From Oscillospiraceae bacterium (lineage in GTDB: Bacteria; Bacillota_A; Clostridia; Oscillospirales; Oscillospiraceae), in assembly GCA_902786615.1 (NCBI GenBank), contig CADADE010000012.1, forward strand, positions 1 to 64,000: a DNA stretch of 64,000 bases, given 5' to 3'. Both the position numbers and the translations under genes were made by a program. Position 1 is the first letter of the stretch, and each line of letters begins with the position of its first letter. Below, piece after piece: positions 35,511 to 44,365 of the stretch. The notes beneath the pieces were generated by a model, which was given only the letters and a program-made list of their open reading frames with translations, ran no database searches and had not been told where the DNA came from.

Positions 35511-36584
35511 AAGCTTGATCTTCATGCACTTGTCGGTGCCGAAGGTCTTCTCCATCTCGGTTTTGTATTCCTCAAACAGCTCCGTCGGCATCAGCGCCTG
35601 CACGCAGCCGGCAAAGCCGCCGCCGTGTACGCGCCACGCGCCGCGCCCCTCCAGGAGCTTGCGGCTCAGGTCCAGCCCCTCCTGGAGCTTGAGATCGCCC
35701 GTGGCGCTTGTGACGATGTTGTTCAGCAGCGTCTCAGACGAGCGGCCCGATTCGTTCATCAGGCGCATGTAGGCCTCGCCGTCCCGGTTTTTCAGCGCGT
35801 CGCGCATGCGCGTGACCCGCTCGTTCTCATCGAAAAAGTGCATGGCGCGGCGCACGGGCCGGTTCGCCGGGTCCCAGCCCTTTTTGCGAAATTCCGCCGG
35901 GTCCACGTCGCCCAGCACGCCCTTGTCGAAGAGGTTGGCGATATACACCATGTCCGCCGGGATGCGGGCGTAGGAGGTGGCAAGCTCGGCATGGCTGCCG
36001 CCGGTGTCCGTGAGGCAGAGCGTCAGACCCATCCCCTCGAAATCCGCTGTCAGCGGCTCGATCTCATGCAGGGCGAGATCGGCGTACACCGTCTGCCCAA
36101 GGGCGCAGGTGAGCTGACTCATAAGGCCGCAGGGCTTGCCGAAAAAGTGATTCTCCGCCGACTGGGCCGCCCGCGCGATGACGATGGGCTGCACCGCCCC
36201 GTCGTTAAAAAGCTCGCTCAGGATCTTGCCCATCAGTACCGAGAAGGCGGCGGAGGAACTCAGCCCCGCGCCGGGCGGAAGCGTGCTGCGGATGACGGCG
36301 TTGAAGCCGCCGATATTCAGGCCCAGCTCCGAAAAGGCGGCCAGCACTCCGCGCACCAGGGCCTTGGACGTGCCGAACTCCGTCGTGCGCGGCGAGAGAT
36401 GGTCGATGCGCACGCCGAAGGGCTCCAGCTCCGGCCCGGTGATCTGTACGGTTTTGCCGAAATTCGCCTCAAACTCGGCGCTGATGCCGCGGTCAATGGC
36501 GGCGGCCAGAACGCGGCCGTTCTGATGATCGGTATGATTGCCGGCAAGCTCTGTCCTGCCCGGCGTAAAGAGCGTTTTGAGCAT
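35505..36584 (-). CDS. Galactokinase-like GHMP kinase lacking the catalytic Asp
   Basis: A 359-residue GHMP kinase with the galactokinase signature GRTELAGNHTDHQNG (residues 9-23), motif 2 LPPGAGLSSSAAFSV and motif 3 VHGGGFAGCVQ. Galactokinase normally has its catalytic Asp in CGxMDQ; here the sequence reads KPCGLMSQLTCA, so Asp is replaced by Ser (AGT). Galactose phosphorylation is therefore doubtful; another sugar substrate or loss of function is possible. I chose ATG 36584, preceded by GAAGGTGG, over GTG 36602. There are no other Leloir genes in the window. Confidence 0.8.
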   Translation of the reverse strand: MLKTLFTPGRTELAGNHTDHQNGRVLAAAIDRGISAEFEANFGKTVQITGPELEPFGVRIDHLSPRTTEFGTSKALVRGVLAAFSELGLNIGGFNAVIRSTLPPGAGLSSSAAFSVLMGKILSELFNDGAVQPIVIARAAQSAENHFFGKPCGLMSQLTCALGQTVYADLALHEIEPLTADFEGMGLTLCLTDTGGSHAELATSYARIPADMVYIANLFDKGVLGDVDPAEFRKKGWDPANRPVRRAMHFFDENERVTRMRDALKNRDGEAYMRLMNESGRSSETLLNNIVTSATGDLKLQEGLDLSRKLLEGRGAWRVHGGGFAGCVQALMPTELFEEYKTEMEKTFGTDKCMKIKLL

Positions 36585-36704
36585 GGCGCACCACCTTCGC
36601 ACTTGTTTATAAAAGCATACCGCACAAAGGCTTGAAAGTCAACCGCTTCCACTAACTATTCCATAAAATGGGATTTAAAATTTATAGTACGGACACAATT
36701 GAAC

Positions 36705-36733
36705 TTGCATGAGACCCGGTAAGAGGCTATAAT
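36705..36733 (+). promoter_or_regulatory. SigmaA-type promoter of pncB
   Basis: TTGCAT (36705-36710) and TATAAT (36728-36733) with a 17-base spacer. Confidence 0.7.
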
Positions 36734-36775
36734 AGAGTTATTGGATAGAACAAAAATTAAACTGGAGTGTTCAAT

Positions 36776-38230
36776 ATGAAGACAGCAAACGGCATTAATC
36801 TTACCATGCTCTGCGATTTCTATGAGCTGACCATGGGAAACGGCTATTTTGCCGACGGTATGAAGGACAGGATCTGCTATTTCGACATGTTCTTCCGCAG
36901 CGTCCCCGACGACGGCGGCTACGCCGTGGCGGCGGGCCTGGAGCAGATCGTGGACTATGTGCAGAAGCTGCACTTTGACGAGGAGGATATCGCCTATCTC
37001 CGCGGCCGCGGCATCTTCCGGGAGGACTTCCTGGACTATCTCAAAAACTTCAAATTCACGGGCGACATCTGGGCCATCCCCGAGGGTACGCCCATCTTCC
37101 CGATGGAGCCGGTGCTCACCGTGCGCGCCCCCGCCATCCAGGCCCAGCTGCTGGAGACCTATCTGCTGCTGGAGTTCAACCACCAGAGCCTGATTGCCAC
37201 CAAGGCCAGCCGTGTCTGCCGCGCCGCCCAGGGGCGCACGGTGCTGGAATTCGGCTCCCGCCGCGCCCAGGGCATCGCGGGCGCCGTCACCGGCGCGCGC
37301 GCGGCCTTCATCGGCGGCTGTGCCGGCACGGCCTGCACCGTCTCCGACCAGATCTACGGCGTGCCCGCCGCGGGCACCATGGCCCACTCCTGGGTCCAGA
37401 TGTTCGACACCGAGCTTGACGCGTTCCGCAGCTATTGCCGCAGCTATCCGCACAACGCGGTGCTGCTGGTGGATACCTACAACACCCTCAAGTCCGGCGT
37501 GCCCAACGCCATCCGCGCCTTCAACGAGATACTCAAGCCCCTCGGCATCACCCAGTGCGGCATCCGCCTCGACTCCGGCGACATGGCCTATCTCACCCAG
37601 AAGGCCCGCAAGATGCTGGACGAAGCGGGCTGGACCGAGTGCAGGATCACCGTCTCGAACTCGCTGGACGAGCGGCTCATCGCCGACATCATCCATCAGG
37701 GCGCGAAGATCGACTCCTTCGGCGTGGGCGAGCGGCTCATCACCTCCAAGAGCTGCCCGGTCTTCGGCGGGGTGTACAAGCTGTGTGCCGTGGAAAACGA
37801 CGACGGCAGCATCACCCCCAAGATCAAGGTCAGCGAGAACGTGGGCAAGATCACGAACCCCGGCTTCAAGAAGGTCTACCGCTTTTACAACCGCGAGACC
37901 GGCATGGCCGAGGCCGATTATATCTGCATGCGCGACGAGACCGTGGACGACACCAAACCCCTTGAGATCTGCGACCCCTCCGAGCGCTGGAAGCGCAAGA
38001 CCATGGAGAACTTCCGCGCCGTGGAGCTGCAGGTGCCCGTCTTCCAAAACGGGGAGCTGGTGTATAAGCTGCCCACGCTCAAGGAAGTCAAGACCAACTG
38101 CGGCTACCAGATTTCCACGCTCTGGCCAGAGGTCAAGCGCTTTGACAACCCCCACCGCTACTATGTGGACCTGTCTCCGAAGCTCATGGCCCTCAAGGAC
38201 AAGATGCTTGAGGAGCATGGGAGACGCTGA
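36776..38230 (+). CDS. pncB: Nicotinate phosphoribosyltransferase
   Basis: This enzyme makes nicotinate mononucleotide from nicotinate and PRPP in the NAD salvage pathway, in the cytoplasm. The 484-residue protein has the early Tyr in MLCDFYELTMGNGYF, the GSRRAQGIAGA block, the catalytic His in GTMAHSWVQMF (about residues 200-210) and the PRPP-binding GIRLDSGDMAY and LITSKSCPVFGGVYKL segments. GGAG lies eight bases before ATG 36776. It is the first gene before a secreted Sel1 protein. Confidence 0.94.
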   Translation: MKTANGINLTMLCDFYELTMGNGYFADGMKDRICYFDMFFRSVPDDGGYAVAAGLEQIVDYVQKLHFDEEDIAYLRGRGIFREDFLDYLKNFKFTGDIWAIPEGTPIFPMEPVLTVRAPAIQAQLLETYLLLEFNHQSLIATKASRVCRAAQGRTVLEFGSRRAQGIAGAVTGARAAFIGGCAGTACTVSDQIYGVPAAGTMAHSWVQMFDTELDAFRSYCRSYPHNAVLLVDTYNTLKSGVPNAIRAFNEILKPLGITQCGIRLDSGDMAYLTQKARKMLDEAGWTECRITVSNSLDERLIADIIHQGAKIDSFGVGERLITSKSCPVFGGVYKLCAVENDDGSITPKIKVSENVGKITNPGFKKVYRFYNRETGMAEADYICMRDETVDDTKPLEICDPSERWKRKTMENFRAVELQVPVFQNGELVYKLPTLKEVKTNCGYQISTLWPEVKRFDNPHRYYVDLSPKLMALKDKMLEEHGRR

Positions 38231-38272
38231 GTGACTAAAGATCAAAAAAACAATAGAAAAAGGAGAGTCTGT

Positions 38273-39178
38273 ATGAAAAAAGTATGTAGTTTCCTTCTGG
38301 CGCTGTGCATGCTGCTGTCCCTCGGGATCGGCAGCGCCTTCGCCGCAAATGAGCCGACCATCAAGTCTGCTGAGGAATTTCAGGAGCTTTTGCAGAAAGC
38401 CGATGCCGGCGACGTGGACGCCATGGTCAGAGTCGGCACCGTCTATTCCCGCGGCAACTTCAACAGCGGCGTTACCCGCGATTTCTCGCTGGCGCTGCAG
38501 TACTTCCTGAAGGCTGCCGACGCCGGCAATACGGACGTGCTGATGAACATTGCCACCATCTTCGAAAAGGGCTCTGCGGGCAGCAAAGACCTGGAGAGAG
38601 CCTATCACTACTACAAGCTGGCTGCCGACGCCGGGATCGCCGGGGCGCAGGAGAAGACCCTGGAGCCGCAGTTTGCCGTCTTCCACTGGAAGGACAACGC
38701 AGCGCTGCTCGCCGGCAAGCTGGGCGTTTATGAGAACATCGTCGGCAGAGACACCATGCCCTATTATCTGGACACGCCCGTGCTGGACTGCGGCGCACTG
38801 ACCATGGAGCTTGCCATGATGAATTACAGCGGCTGGCCTTTCGGTGAATACGGCGTATTTGCCCAGGATCTGGACGGCAAGTGGGTGGAGCTGGGCCGCT
38901 TCCAGATCGCCCAGTCCCAGACCGACGGCGAGGCCAAGACCTATGACTTTGTCTTCCCCCAGCCCCTGTCCTTCCGCGCGCTGGCTGTGGTCATCCTGGA
39001 AAAGGGCATGGACTTTACGCTCTACCACGCGGATAACTTCTACGTGGACAAAGCCAATGTCTCCGCCTACTCCGATACGCTCCCCGCGCCGGTCTTTACA
39101 CCCAGCGAAGAGCAGTTCCCGATCATCGCCTCCCACGTTTACACCAGCGAATACGTCAATCCCTGGCCCGTCGGCTGA
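38273..39178 (+). CDS. Secreted Sel1-repeat protein of unknown function
   Basis: A 301-residue product with a clear signal peptide (cleavage after AFA, about residue 24) and at least two or three Sel1/TPR-like repeats at about residues 40-125 (GDVDAMVRVGTVYSRG, ALQYFLKAADAGNTDVLMNI, AYHYYKLAADAGIAGA). The C-terminal ~170 residues (DNAALLAGKLGVY to the end) have no known relative I can name. Sel1 proteins usually mediate protein-protein contact. A good AGGAGAG site precedes ATG 38273, 42 bases after pncB. Confidence 0.75.
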   Translation: MKKVCSFLLALCMLLSLGIGSAFAANEPTIKSAEEFQELLQKADAGDVDAMVRVGTVYSRGNFNSGVTRDFSLALQYFLKAADAGNTDVLMNIATIFEKGSAGSKDLERAYHYYKLAADAGIAGAQEKTLEPQFAVFHWKDNAALLAGKLGVYENIVGRDTMPYYLDTPVLDCGALTMELAMMNYSGWPFGEYGVFAQDLDGKWVELGRFQIAQSQTDGEAKTYDFVFPQPLSFRALAVVILEKGMDFTLYHADNFYVDKANVSAYSDTLPAPVFTPSEEQFPIIASHVYTSEYVNPWPVG

Positions 39179-39191
39179 TCGGATTGCAGCA

Positions 39192-39223
39192 AAACCCCCG
39201 CGGCTCATACGCCGCGGGGGTTT
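39192..39223. terminator. Intrinsic terminator between the Sel1 gene and the transporter
   Basis: AAACCCCCGCGGC (39192-39204) pairs with GCCGCGGGGGTTT (39211-39223) around TCATAC. A T-rich stretch follows on the plus strand; A residues precede, so it may work for both converging genes. Confidence 0.85.
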
Positions 39224-39243
39224 GTCGATTTTATGCTGTTTTT

Positions 39244-40740
39244 TTATGCCTTTTTGGCCTTGGTCTGGTTGCGCAGGATGAAGAGCGTGGCGATGACGAG
39301 GGCTGCGCCGACAACAAGGCAGATGGCCGCGTTTCTCACAAAGCCTGCGAGGATGTAGCACACAAAGCTGATGCCGGCCACGGTGAGGGCGTAGGGGAGC
39401 TGGGTGGAGACGTGCTGAATGTGGTCGACGTTTGCGCCGGCGGAGGCCATAATGGTCGTGTCGGAGATGGGAGAGCAGTGGTCGCCGCAGACAGCGCCCG
39501 CAAGGCAGGCGGAAATGCCGATCATGAGCAGGTCGGGGTTGGTCTTGAAGACAGGCAGGACGATGGGGATCAGGATGCCGAAGGTGCCCCAGCTGGTGCC
39601 GGTGGAGAAGGCCAGGCCCAGGGCCACGAGGAAGATCACGGCGGGCAGCATGGAGAACAGGCCCGCGGCCGCGCCTTCGACAAGACCGGCAACGTAGTCG
39701 GCGGCGCCGAGAAGCCCGGTGATGTTCTTCAGAGTCAGGGCAAAGGTCAGGATCAGCATGGCGGGCACCATGGCGATGAAGCCCTTGGTGATGCAGCCGG
39801 TCGCGTCCTTGAAGGTGATGACGCGGCGGCAGAGCAGGTAGACAAAGGTGAAGATCACGGCGATGATGCTGCCCCAGGGGAGACCGACGGAGGCGTCGGT
39901 GTCGGCGAAGGAGTCAATGAGGCTCGCGCCGGACCAGTAGCCGCCGACATACATCATGCCCGCAATGCAGCTCACGATCAGGGCGATGACGGGGATCAGC
40001 ATGTCCCAGATGGACGCGCCGGGGACGTTCTGCTCATTCTCGTTGCCGAGGGAGCCGAGCTCACCCTGGGCGGCGCGGAGCTCCGCCTTGGCCATGGGGC
40101 CGTAGTCAAAGCCCATGAGCGCGAGGGCGATGACAAAGATGATGGTCAGCAGGGAGTAGAAGTTATAGGGGATGGCGCGGATGAAGAGCTGGATGCCGGA
40201 GATGCCGGAGTCCAGATCCTGTGCCGTGGCGGACACGGCGGCCGCCCAGGAGGAGACCGGAGCGATCATGCAGACGGGGGCGGCGGTAGCGTCGATGATG
40301 TACGCCAGCTTCGCGCGGGAGATTTTGTGGCTGTCGGTGACGGGGCGCATGACGGAGCCGACCGTCAGGCAGTTGAAGTAGTCGTCAATGAAAATCAGCA
40401 CGCCCGGCAGGAAGGTGGCGAGCATGGCGCCCACGCGGGAGTGGACATGCTTGACGGCCCAGCGCCCGAAGGCGGCGGAGCCGCCGGCGGCGTTGACCAG
40501 GGCCACCATGATGCCGAGCAGGACGAGGAACATAAAGATGCCCGCGTTCCAGCCGTCGGCAATGGCGCCGATGAAGCCGTCGTTGATCATGACGTCCAGG
40601 GAGCGCACCAGGTTGAAGCCGCCCGCAAAGAGCGATCCGACCACGATGCCGATAAAGAGGGACAAGTAGGTTTCCTTGGTGATGAGGGCCAGGACAATGG
40701 CCACGATGGGGGGGACAAGAGCCCAGAAGGTTCCAGCCAT
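39244..40740 (-). CDS. lysW: NhaC-family transporter, probable lysine importer (LysW-like)
   Basis: A 498-residue integral membrane protein with about twelve hydrophobic helices of the NhaC Na+/H+ antiporter superfamily; SSWAAAV, DDYFNCLTVGSVMRPV, GTSWGTFGILIPIVLP and GAVCGDHCSPISDTTIMAS are typical. The upstream leader is a lysine riboswitch. NhaC-type proteins under this riboswitch have been described in Firmicutes as the LysW candidate lysine transporters, so lysine import is the best call rather than pH homeostasis. AGGAGG precedes ATG 40740. Transport direction and ion coupling are inferred. Confidence 0.8.
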   Translation of the reverse strand: MAGTFWALVPPIVAIVLALITKETYLSLFIGIVVGSLFAGGFNLVRSLDVMINDGFIGAIADGWNAGIFMFLVLLGIMVALVNAAGGSAAFGRWAVKHVHSRVGAMLATFLPGVLIFIDDYFNCLTVGSVMRPVTDSHKISRAKLAYIIDATAAPVCMIAPVSSWAAAVSATAQDLDSGISGIQLFIRAIPYNFYSLLTIIFVIALALMGFDYGPMAKAELRAAQGELGSLGNENEQNVPGASIWDMLIPVIALIVSCIAGMMYVGGYWSGASLIDSFADTDASVGLPWGSIIAVIFTFVYLLCRRVITFKDATGCITKGFIAMVPAMLILTFALTLKNITGLLGAADYVAGLVEGAAAGLFSMLPAVIFLVALGLAFSTGTSWGTFGILIPIVLPVFKTNPDLLMIGISACLAGAVCGDHCSPISDTTIMASAGANVDHIQHVSTQLPYALTVAGISFVCYILAGFVRNAAICLVVGAALVIATLFILRNQTKAKKA

Positions 40741-40779
40741 GTTTTTGATTCCTCCTAATAAATCCTCGCAAAAGGCGAG

Positions 40780-41003
40780 AAAAAAATCATGAACAGAACC
40801 GATGCTGTCCATGACCTGATTCTCTCCCCAGAAGATCCGACAGCGCTCCGCTTTCGCGACAGTCCGGGAAATGTTCTCTCCCGACCCAGAAGCGCCGCCC
40901 CGGGAAGAGTCGGCGTCCTTCGGCGGCGTCCCCTTTCACCCCGGCGATTCCCGTCGCTTTCCGTGGGGCTACTGATGTCTGCCGCGCCTCTATCATGCTC
41001 TGT
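40780..41003 (-). promoter_or_regulatory. Lysine riboswitch (L box) with intrinsic terminator
   Basis: Read on the minus strand, the aptamer (about 40850-41000) has GATAGAGGCGCGG, CAGTAGCC, GGTGAAAGGGGACGCCG followed by CCGAAGG, then CTGGG and a final CTGTC, all in the order of the Bacillus lysC L box. A terminator follows: TCATGGACAG pairs with CTGTTCATGA (40787-40814), then seven Ts (40780-40786). Lysine binding should favour the terminator and so switch off the transporter gene. Confidence 0.88.
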
Positions 41004-41015
41004 TCAATTGCCCTC

Positions 41016-41043
41016 ATTATAGCCGTGCACGCCCTTTTGTCAA
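41016..41043 (-). promoter_or_regulatory. SigmaA-type promoter of the lysine-riboswitch transporter
   Basis: On the minus strand TTGACA (41038-41043) and TATAAT (41016-41021) have a 16-base spacer, just upstream of the aptamer. Confidence 0.75.
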
Positions 41044-41209
41044 GAGAGCGTGCATATTTTTGCGTTTTTGTTGTATAAAGAGTCTGGAAACCGACCGAAA
41101 ATTGTGTTTTTTGTGTACACCGCAGGAAATCAACTGCCAGACTCCACACTCCAAACTTTCCTCACCTCCTCCGCCCCTGCGGAATAGGATGGCTTTGGAG
41201 GTGGTGCCT

Positions 41210-42079
41210 ATGAAATTTGCGGTGATCGGCGGCGACGCCCGGGCCGGGTGGCTTGCCGCGCAGCTTGCCGCGCAGGGGCAGAGCGTGCGCTGCTTTGCCC
41301 TGGAAAAAGCCGCCCTGCCCCAGCGGGTCACGCAATGCAGCAGCGTGGAGGCCTGTGTCTATGGGGCGGACTGGGTGATTCTCGGGGTCCCGGCGGAGAA
41401 AAACGGCGCGGTCTGCACGCCGCTTTCCATCCAGCATATCCAGACGGAGGACCTGCTCACGGCCCTGTGGCCGGGACAGACGCTCTGCGGCGGACGCATC
41501 GGCCAGGGGACCGGCCTTGCCGCGGTGCGCGCGGGGCTCAGGGTCTGCGATTTAATGACCCGGCGGGACTTCACCGTGGGCAACGCTGCCCTCACCGCGG
41601 AGGGGGCCGTCGGCCTGCTGATCGCGGAGAGTCCCCGCAGTCTCTGGAAGGGCCGGGCGCTGGTGACGGGATGGGGGCGCGTCGCCTCGCAGCTCGGCCC
41701 ACGCCTGCGCGCGCTCGGCTGCGAGACTCTGGTCGCCGCCCGCAAGGCCGGAGACCGGGCCGAGGCCGAGGGACTCGGCCTCAGGGCCTGCGCCCCGGAG
41801 GAGATCGCGCCTCGGGCGGGAGAGCTGGACTTTCTCATCAACACCGTGCCCGCCCAGGTGCTGGGCCGGGAGGTGCTGGAGCGCGTCCGCCCGGACGCCG
41901 TGCTGCTGGAGCTGGCCTCCGAGCCGGGCTTCGACAGGACACTCGCGGAGGAGCTGGGGCTGCGCTGCGTATATGCCCCCGGTCTGCCGGGCCGCAGCGC
42001 CCCCTGCGCCGCCGCGGCGCTGATACGGGAAACGATCCATACCGTCATCCGGGAAAGGGAGGAAAAGGATGGAGCATAA
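41210..42079 (+). CDS. dpaA: Dipicolinate synthase subunit A
   Basis: DpaA (SpoVFA) with DpaB makes dipicolinic acid from dihydrodipicolinate in the mother cell for the spore core. The 289-residue product has an N-terminal Rossmann-like part (MKFAVIGGDARAGWLAAQLAAQG) and a second nucleotide-binding fold (GRALVTGWGRVASQLGPRLRALG, about residues 145-167). GGAGGTGG lies just before ATG 41210. It overlaps dpaB by 11 bases. asd and dapA, often next to it in Bacillus, are absent here. Confidence 0.92.
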   Translation: MKFAVIGGDARAGWLAAQLAAQGQSVRCFALEKAALPQRVTQCSSVEACVYGADWVILGVPAEKNGAVCTPLSIQHIQTEDLLTALWPGQTLCGGRIGQGTGLAAVRAGLRVCDLMTRRDFTVGNAALTAEGAVGLLIAESPRSLWKGRALVTGWGRVASQLGPRLRALGCETLVAARKAGDRAEAEGLGLRACAPEEIAPRAGELDFLINTVPAQVLGREVLERVRPDAVLLELASEPGFDRTLAEELGLRCVYAPGLPGRSAPCAAAALIRETIHTVIREREEKDGA

Positions 42080-42641
42080 AAAACGCCTGGGTCTCGCCCT
42101 CTGCGGGTCCTACTGCACCTATGAGCAGGTCTTCCGCGCGGCGGAGGGGCTGCGGGAGAGCTTCGATCTCATACCCCTCATGAGCGAGACCGCCGCAAGC
42201 ACCGACACGCGCTTCGGAACGTCAGCGGAAAACCTGCGCCGTCTTGCGGCCCTCGCCGGGAAGCCGGTGGTGCACAGCATCGCCGAGGCGGAGCCCCTCG
42301 GGCCGAAGACGCCCATGGATGCGCTTTTGATCGCTCCCTGCACGGGCAGCACCCTGGCAAAGCTCGCCCTCGGCCTCACCGACAGCGCCGTCGCCATGGC
42401 GGCGAAGGCCCATCTCAGAAACGGCAGGCCCCTGGTCATCGCCTTTTCCACCAACGACGGCCTCTCCGGCTCGGCGGAGAACATCGCCCGGCTCTTAAAC
42501 CGCAAGCACGTCTACTTTGTCCCCTTTCGCCAGGACGATCCGGAAAAGAAGCCGCGCTCGCTCCAGGCGGATTTCTCGCTTCTCGGCGATACCGTGGAGG
42601 CCGCGCTGCGCGGGGAACAGCTCCAGCCCATTTTGAGGTAA
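42069..42641 (+). CDS. dpaB: Dipicolinate synthase subunit B
   Basis: DpaB (SpoVFB) is a flavoprotein of the phosphopantothenoylcysteine decarboxylase-like fold. The 190-residue product has the start RLGLALCGSYCTYEQVF, the PLMSETA segment and the APCTGSTLAKLALGLTDSAV block. It overlaps dpaA and is followed by a strong terminator, so dpaAB form a two-gene unit. Confidence 0.93.
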   Translation: MEHKKRLGLALCGSYCTYEQVFRAAEGLRESFDLIPLMSETAASTDTRFGTSAENLRRLAALAGKPVVHSIAEAEPLGPKTPMDALLIAPCTGSTLAKLALGLTDSAVAMAAKAHLRNGRPLVIAFSTNDGLSGSAENIARLLNRKHVYFVPFRQDDPEKKPRSLQADFSLLGDTVEAALRGEQLQPILR

Positions 42642-42651
42642 TACCGGCAAA

Positions 42652-42699
42652 ACGACGTTTTTTGCACCCGTCTGCAGGCGCAAAAAACGTCGTCTCTTT
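42652..42699 (+). terminator. Intrinsic terminator of dpaA-dpaB
   Basis: ACGACGTTTTTTGC (42652-42665) pairs perfectly with GCAAAAAACGTCGT (42680-42693), followed by CTCTTTCT. Confidence 0.8.
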
Positions 42700-42711
42700 C
42701 TATTATATTCT

Positions 42712-42855
42712 TTAGGCAACACCGCACAATCCGCCTTCGGCATCTTTCGGAAAAATCGCGCTCTGATTTTGTCACTTTTTCTTGCAATACACAAAGTATT
42801 CCTGCGAAAAACTGCCTTCATCAGAACCCAATTTTTCTCGAAATCTGCTTGCCTT
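42712..42855. repeat. Family C element, copy 2
   Basis: It opens TTAGGCAACACCGCACAATCC and contains the same inner sequence as copy 1 (for example TGATTTTGTCACTTTTTCTT and ACACAAAGTATTCCTGCG). The right end is degraded to TTGCCTTTAT and lies at the folA stop codon. It is between converging dpaB and folA. Confidence 0.75.
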
Positions 42856-43337
42856 TATTTTATTCTCTCGTAGGTCACAAAGCGGTATTTGAGGCCGTTT
42901 TCCTCCTGCCAGTCGCCGGCCTCGCGCACGCGAAAGGCGGGGGATTCGTCCAGGTTTTCAAAGTAGCTGTCGGAGGGCGGCGCGGCGTCGAGCTGTGTCA
43001 CATGCACCGTATCGACCCAGGGGAGCAGCTGCCGGTAAACGGACGCCCCGCCGATCACAAGCGCGCGGGGGTACTTTGCCGCGAGGGCGACGGCCTCCTC
43101 GGGCGTATGGGCAAGCTCCGCCCCCTCGATGGGAAGCGCCTGCCTTGTGAGGACAATATTCTGCCGCCCTTTGAGGGGTCTGCCGCCGGGAAAGTCCGCG
43201 AGCGTGCGGCGGCCCACAATGACGGCGGCGCCCATGGTTTTTTCCTTGAAGTGCGCCCGGTCGGCCTTTAGCACCAGCTGCTGCGTCCCCTCGCAGCCGA
43301 TGCCCCAGTCGGAAAAGACGGCGACGATCGCTTCCAT
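42855..43337 (-). CDS. folA: Dihydrofolate reductase
   Basis: DHFR reduces dihydrofolate to tetrahydrofolate, which ThyA consumes. The 160-residue product has MEAIVAVFSDWGIGCEG, the active-site Asp in KADRAHFKEKT, the NADPH site VIVGRRTLADFP and the ALVIGGASVYRQLLP block. It follows thyA by 13 bases on the same strand. Confidence 0.92.
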   Translation of the reverse strand: MEAIVAVFSDWGIGCEGTQQLVLKADRAHFKEKTMGAAVIVGRRTLADFPGGRPLKGRQNIVLTRQALPIEGAELAHTPEEAVALAAKYPRALVIGGASVYRQLLPWVDTVHVTQLDAAPPSDSYFENLDESPAFRVREAGDWQEENGLKYRFVTYERIK

Positions 43338-43350
43338 GCCCGCGCCCCCC

Positions 43351-44181
43351 TTACAGCGCCACCGGGATCTTCCCGGTGAAGTCGCTGTATTCGTAGCCCT
43401 CCATGGTAAAGCTGTCGCGGGTGAATTTGTAGAAGTCCGTGACCGCGGGGTCGAGCCGGAAGGTCGGGGCGGGCTTCGGCTCGTTGCGGAGGAGCTCCTT
43501 CACCATGTCCACGTGCCGGTCGTAAATGTGCGCGTCGGCAATCACGTGCACCAGCTCTCCGGGCTTGAGACTGGAGACCTGGGCCATCATCAGCGTCAGC
43601 ACCGCGTACTGCACCACGTTCCAGTTGTTGGCCGTCAGCATGTCCTGGCTGCGCTGGTTCAAAATCGCGTTGAGCCTGTCGCCCGTCACGTTGAAGGTCA
43701 TCGAGTAGGCGCAGGGGTAGAGCGCCATCTCGGAGAGGTCGGCAAAGTTATAGAGATTGGTCATGATGCGCCGCGAGGCGGGGTTGTGCTTCAAGTCCCA
43801 GAGCACCTTGTCCACCTGATCCATATCCCCCTCGGGGTAGTGGTGCTTCACGCCGAGCTGGTAGCCGTAGGCCTTGCCGATGCTGCCGTTCTCGTCGGCC
43901 CAGGCGTCCCAGACGCGGGTGCGCAGATCGTGGACATTGTTGCTCTTTAATTGCCAGATCCACAGCAGCTCGTCGATCGCGGACTTCCAGAAAATGCGGC
44001 GGATGGTGAGGATGGGAAACTCCTCCGCCAGATCATAGCGGTTGACCACGCAGAATTTTTTGATGGTGTGGGCGGGGGTGCCGTCCTCCCAGCGGGTGCG
44101 CACGGCCCGGTCCGTGTCCCAGACCCCGTGCGCCAATATGTCTTTGCAGTTTTGAATAAAGAGTTCGTCAGCTCTGCTCAT
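43351..44181 (-). CDS. thyA: Thymidylate synthase
   Basis: ThyA methylates dUMP to dTMP using methylene-tetrahydrofolate. The 276-residue product has ELLWIWQL, the catalytic Cys in ALYPCAYSMTF (about residues 153-163), NQRSQDM, the conserved Asn in NNWNVVQYA and IADAHIYDRH. His after the catalytic Cys is Ala here, as in some Clostridia-type enzymes. thyA-folA form one unit, so the two steps of the folate cycle are coupled. Confidence 0.93.
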   Translation of the reverse strand: MSRADELFIQNCKDILAHGVWDTDRAVRTRWEDGTPAHTIKKFCVVNRYDLAEEFPILTIRRIFWKSAIDELLWIWQLKSNNVHDLRTRVWDAWADENGSIGKAYGYQLGVKHHYPEGDMDQVDKVLWDLKHNPASRRIMTNLYNFADLSEMALYPCAYSMTFNVTGDRLNAILNQRSQDMLTANNWNVVQYAVLTLMMAQVSSLKPGELVHVIADAHIYDRHVDMVKELLRNEPKPAPTFRLDPAVTDFYKFTRDSFTMEGYEYSDFTGKIPVAL

Positions 44182-44210
44182 CGTTTTACCTCGTTTTATA
44201 TGATGGCGCT

Positions 44211-44239
44211 ATTGTACCATGTCCGCCGCCGCCCTGCAA
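44211..44239 (-). promoter_or_regulatory. SigmaA-type promoter of thyA-folA
   Basis: On the minus strand TTGCAG (44234-44239) and TACAAT (44211-44216) with a 17-base spacer. Confidence 0.55.
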
Positions 44240-44287
44240 GGGAAACCGCGCGGTGTACGCTTTTCCCGGCGGATATGCCGAAAAACC

Positions 44288-44316
44288 TTGTAAAACGCCC
44301 CTATTGTTGGTATAAT
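44288..44316 (+). promoter_or_regulatory. SigmaA-type promoter of the rffA operon
   Basis: TTGTAA (44288-44293) and TATAAT (44311-44316) with a 17-base spacer, 50 bases before the rffA start. Confidence 0.75.
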
Positions 44317-44365
44317 AAAAAGACAATTGTTATGCACAGCGTTTCAGAAAGAAAGGAGCAAACCC

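Noticed and set aside
39244..40740. Plain Na+/H+ antiporter call for the NhaC-family protein
   Set aside because: The lysine riboswitch makes a lysine-transport role more likely.
41044..41209. A small gene upstream of dpaA
   Set aside because: The open frame continues upstream but has no conserved sequence; it is AT-rich leader.
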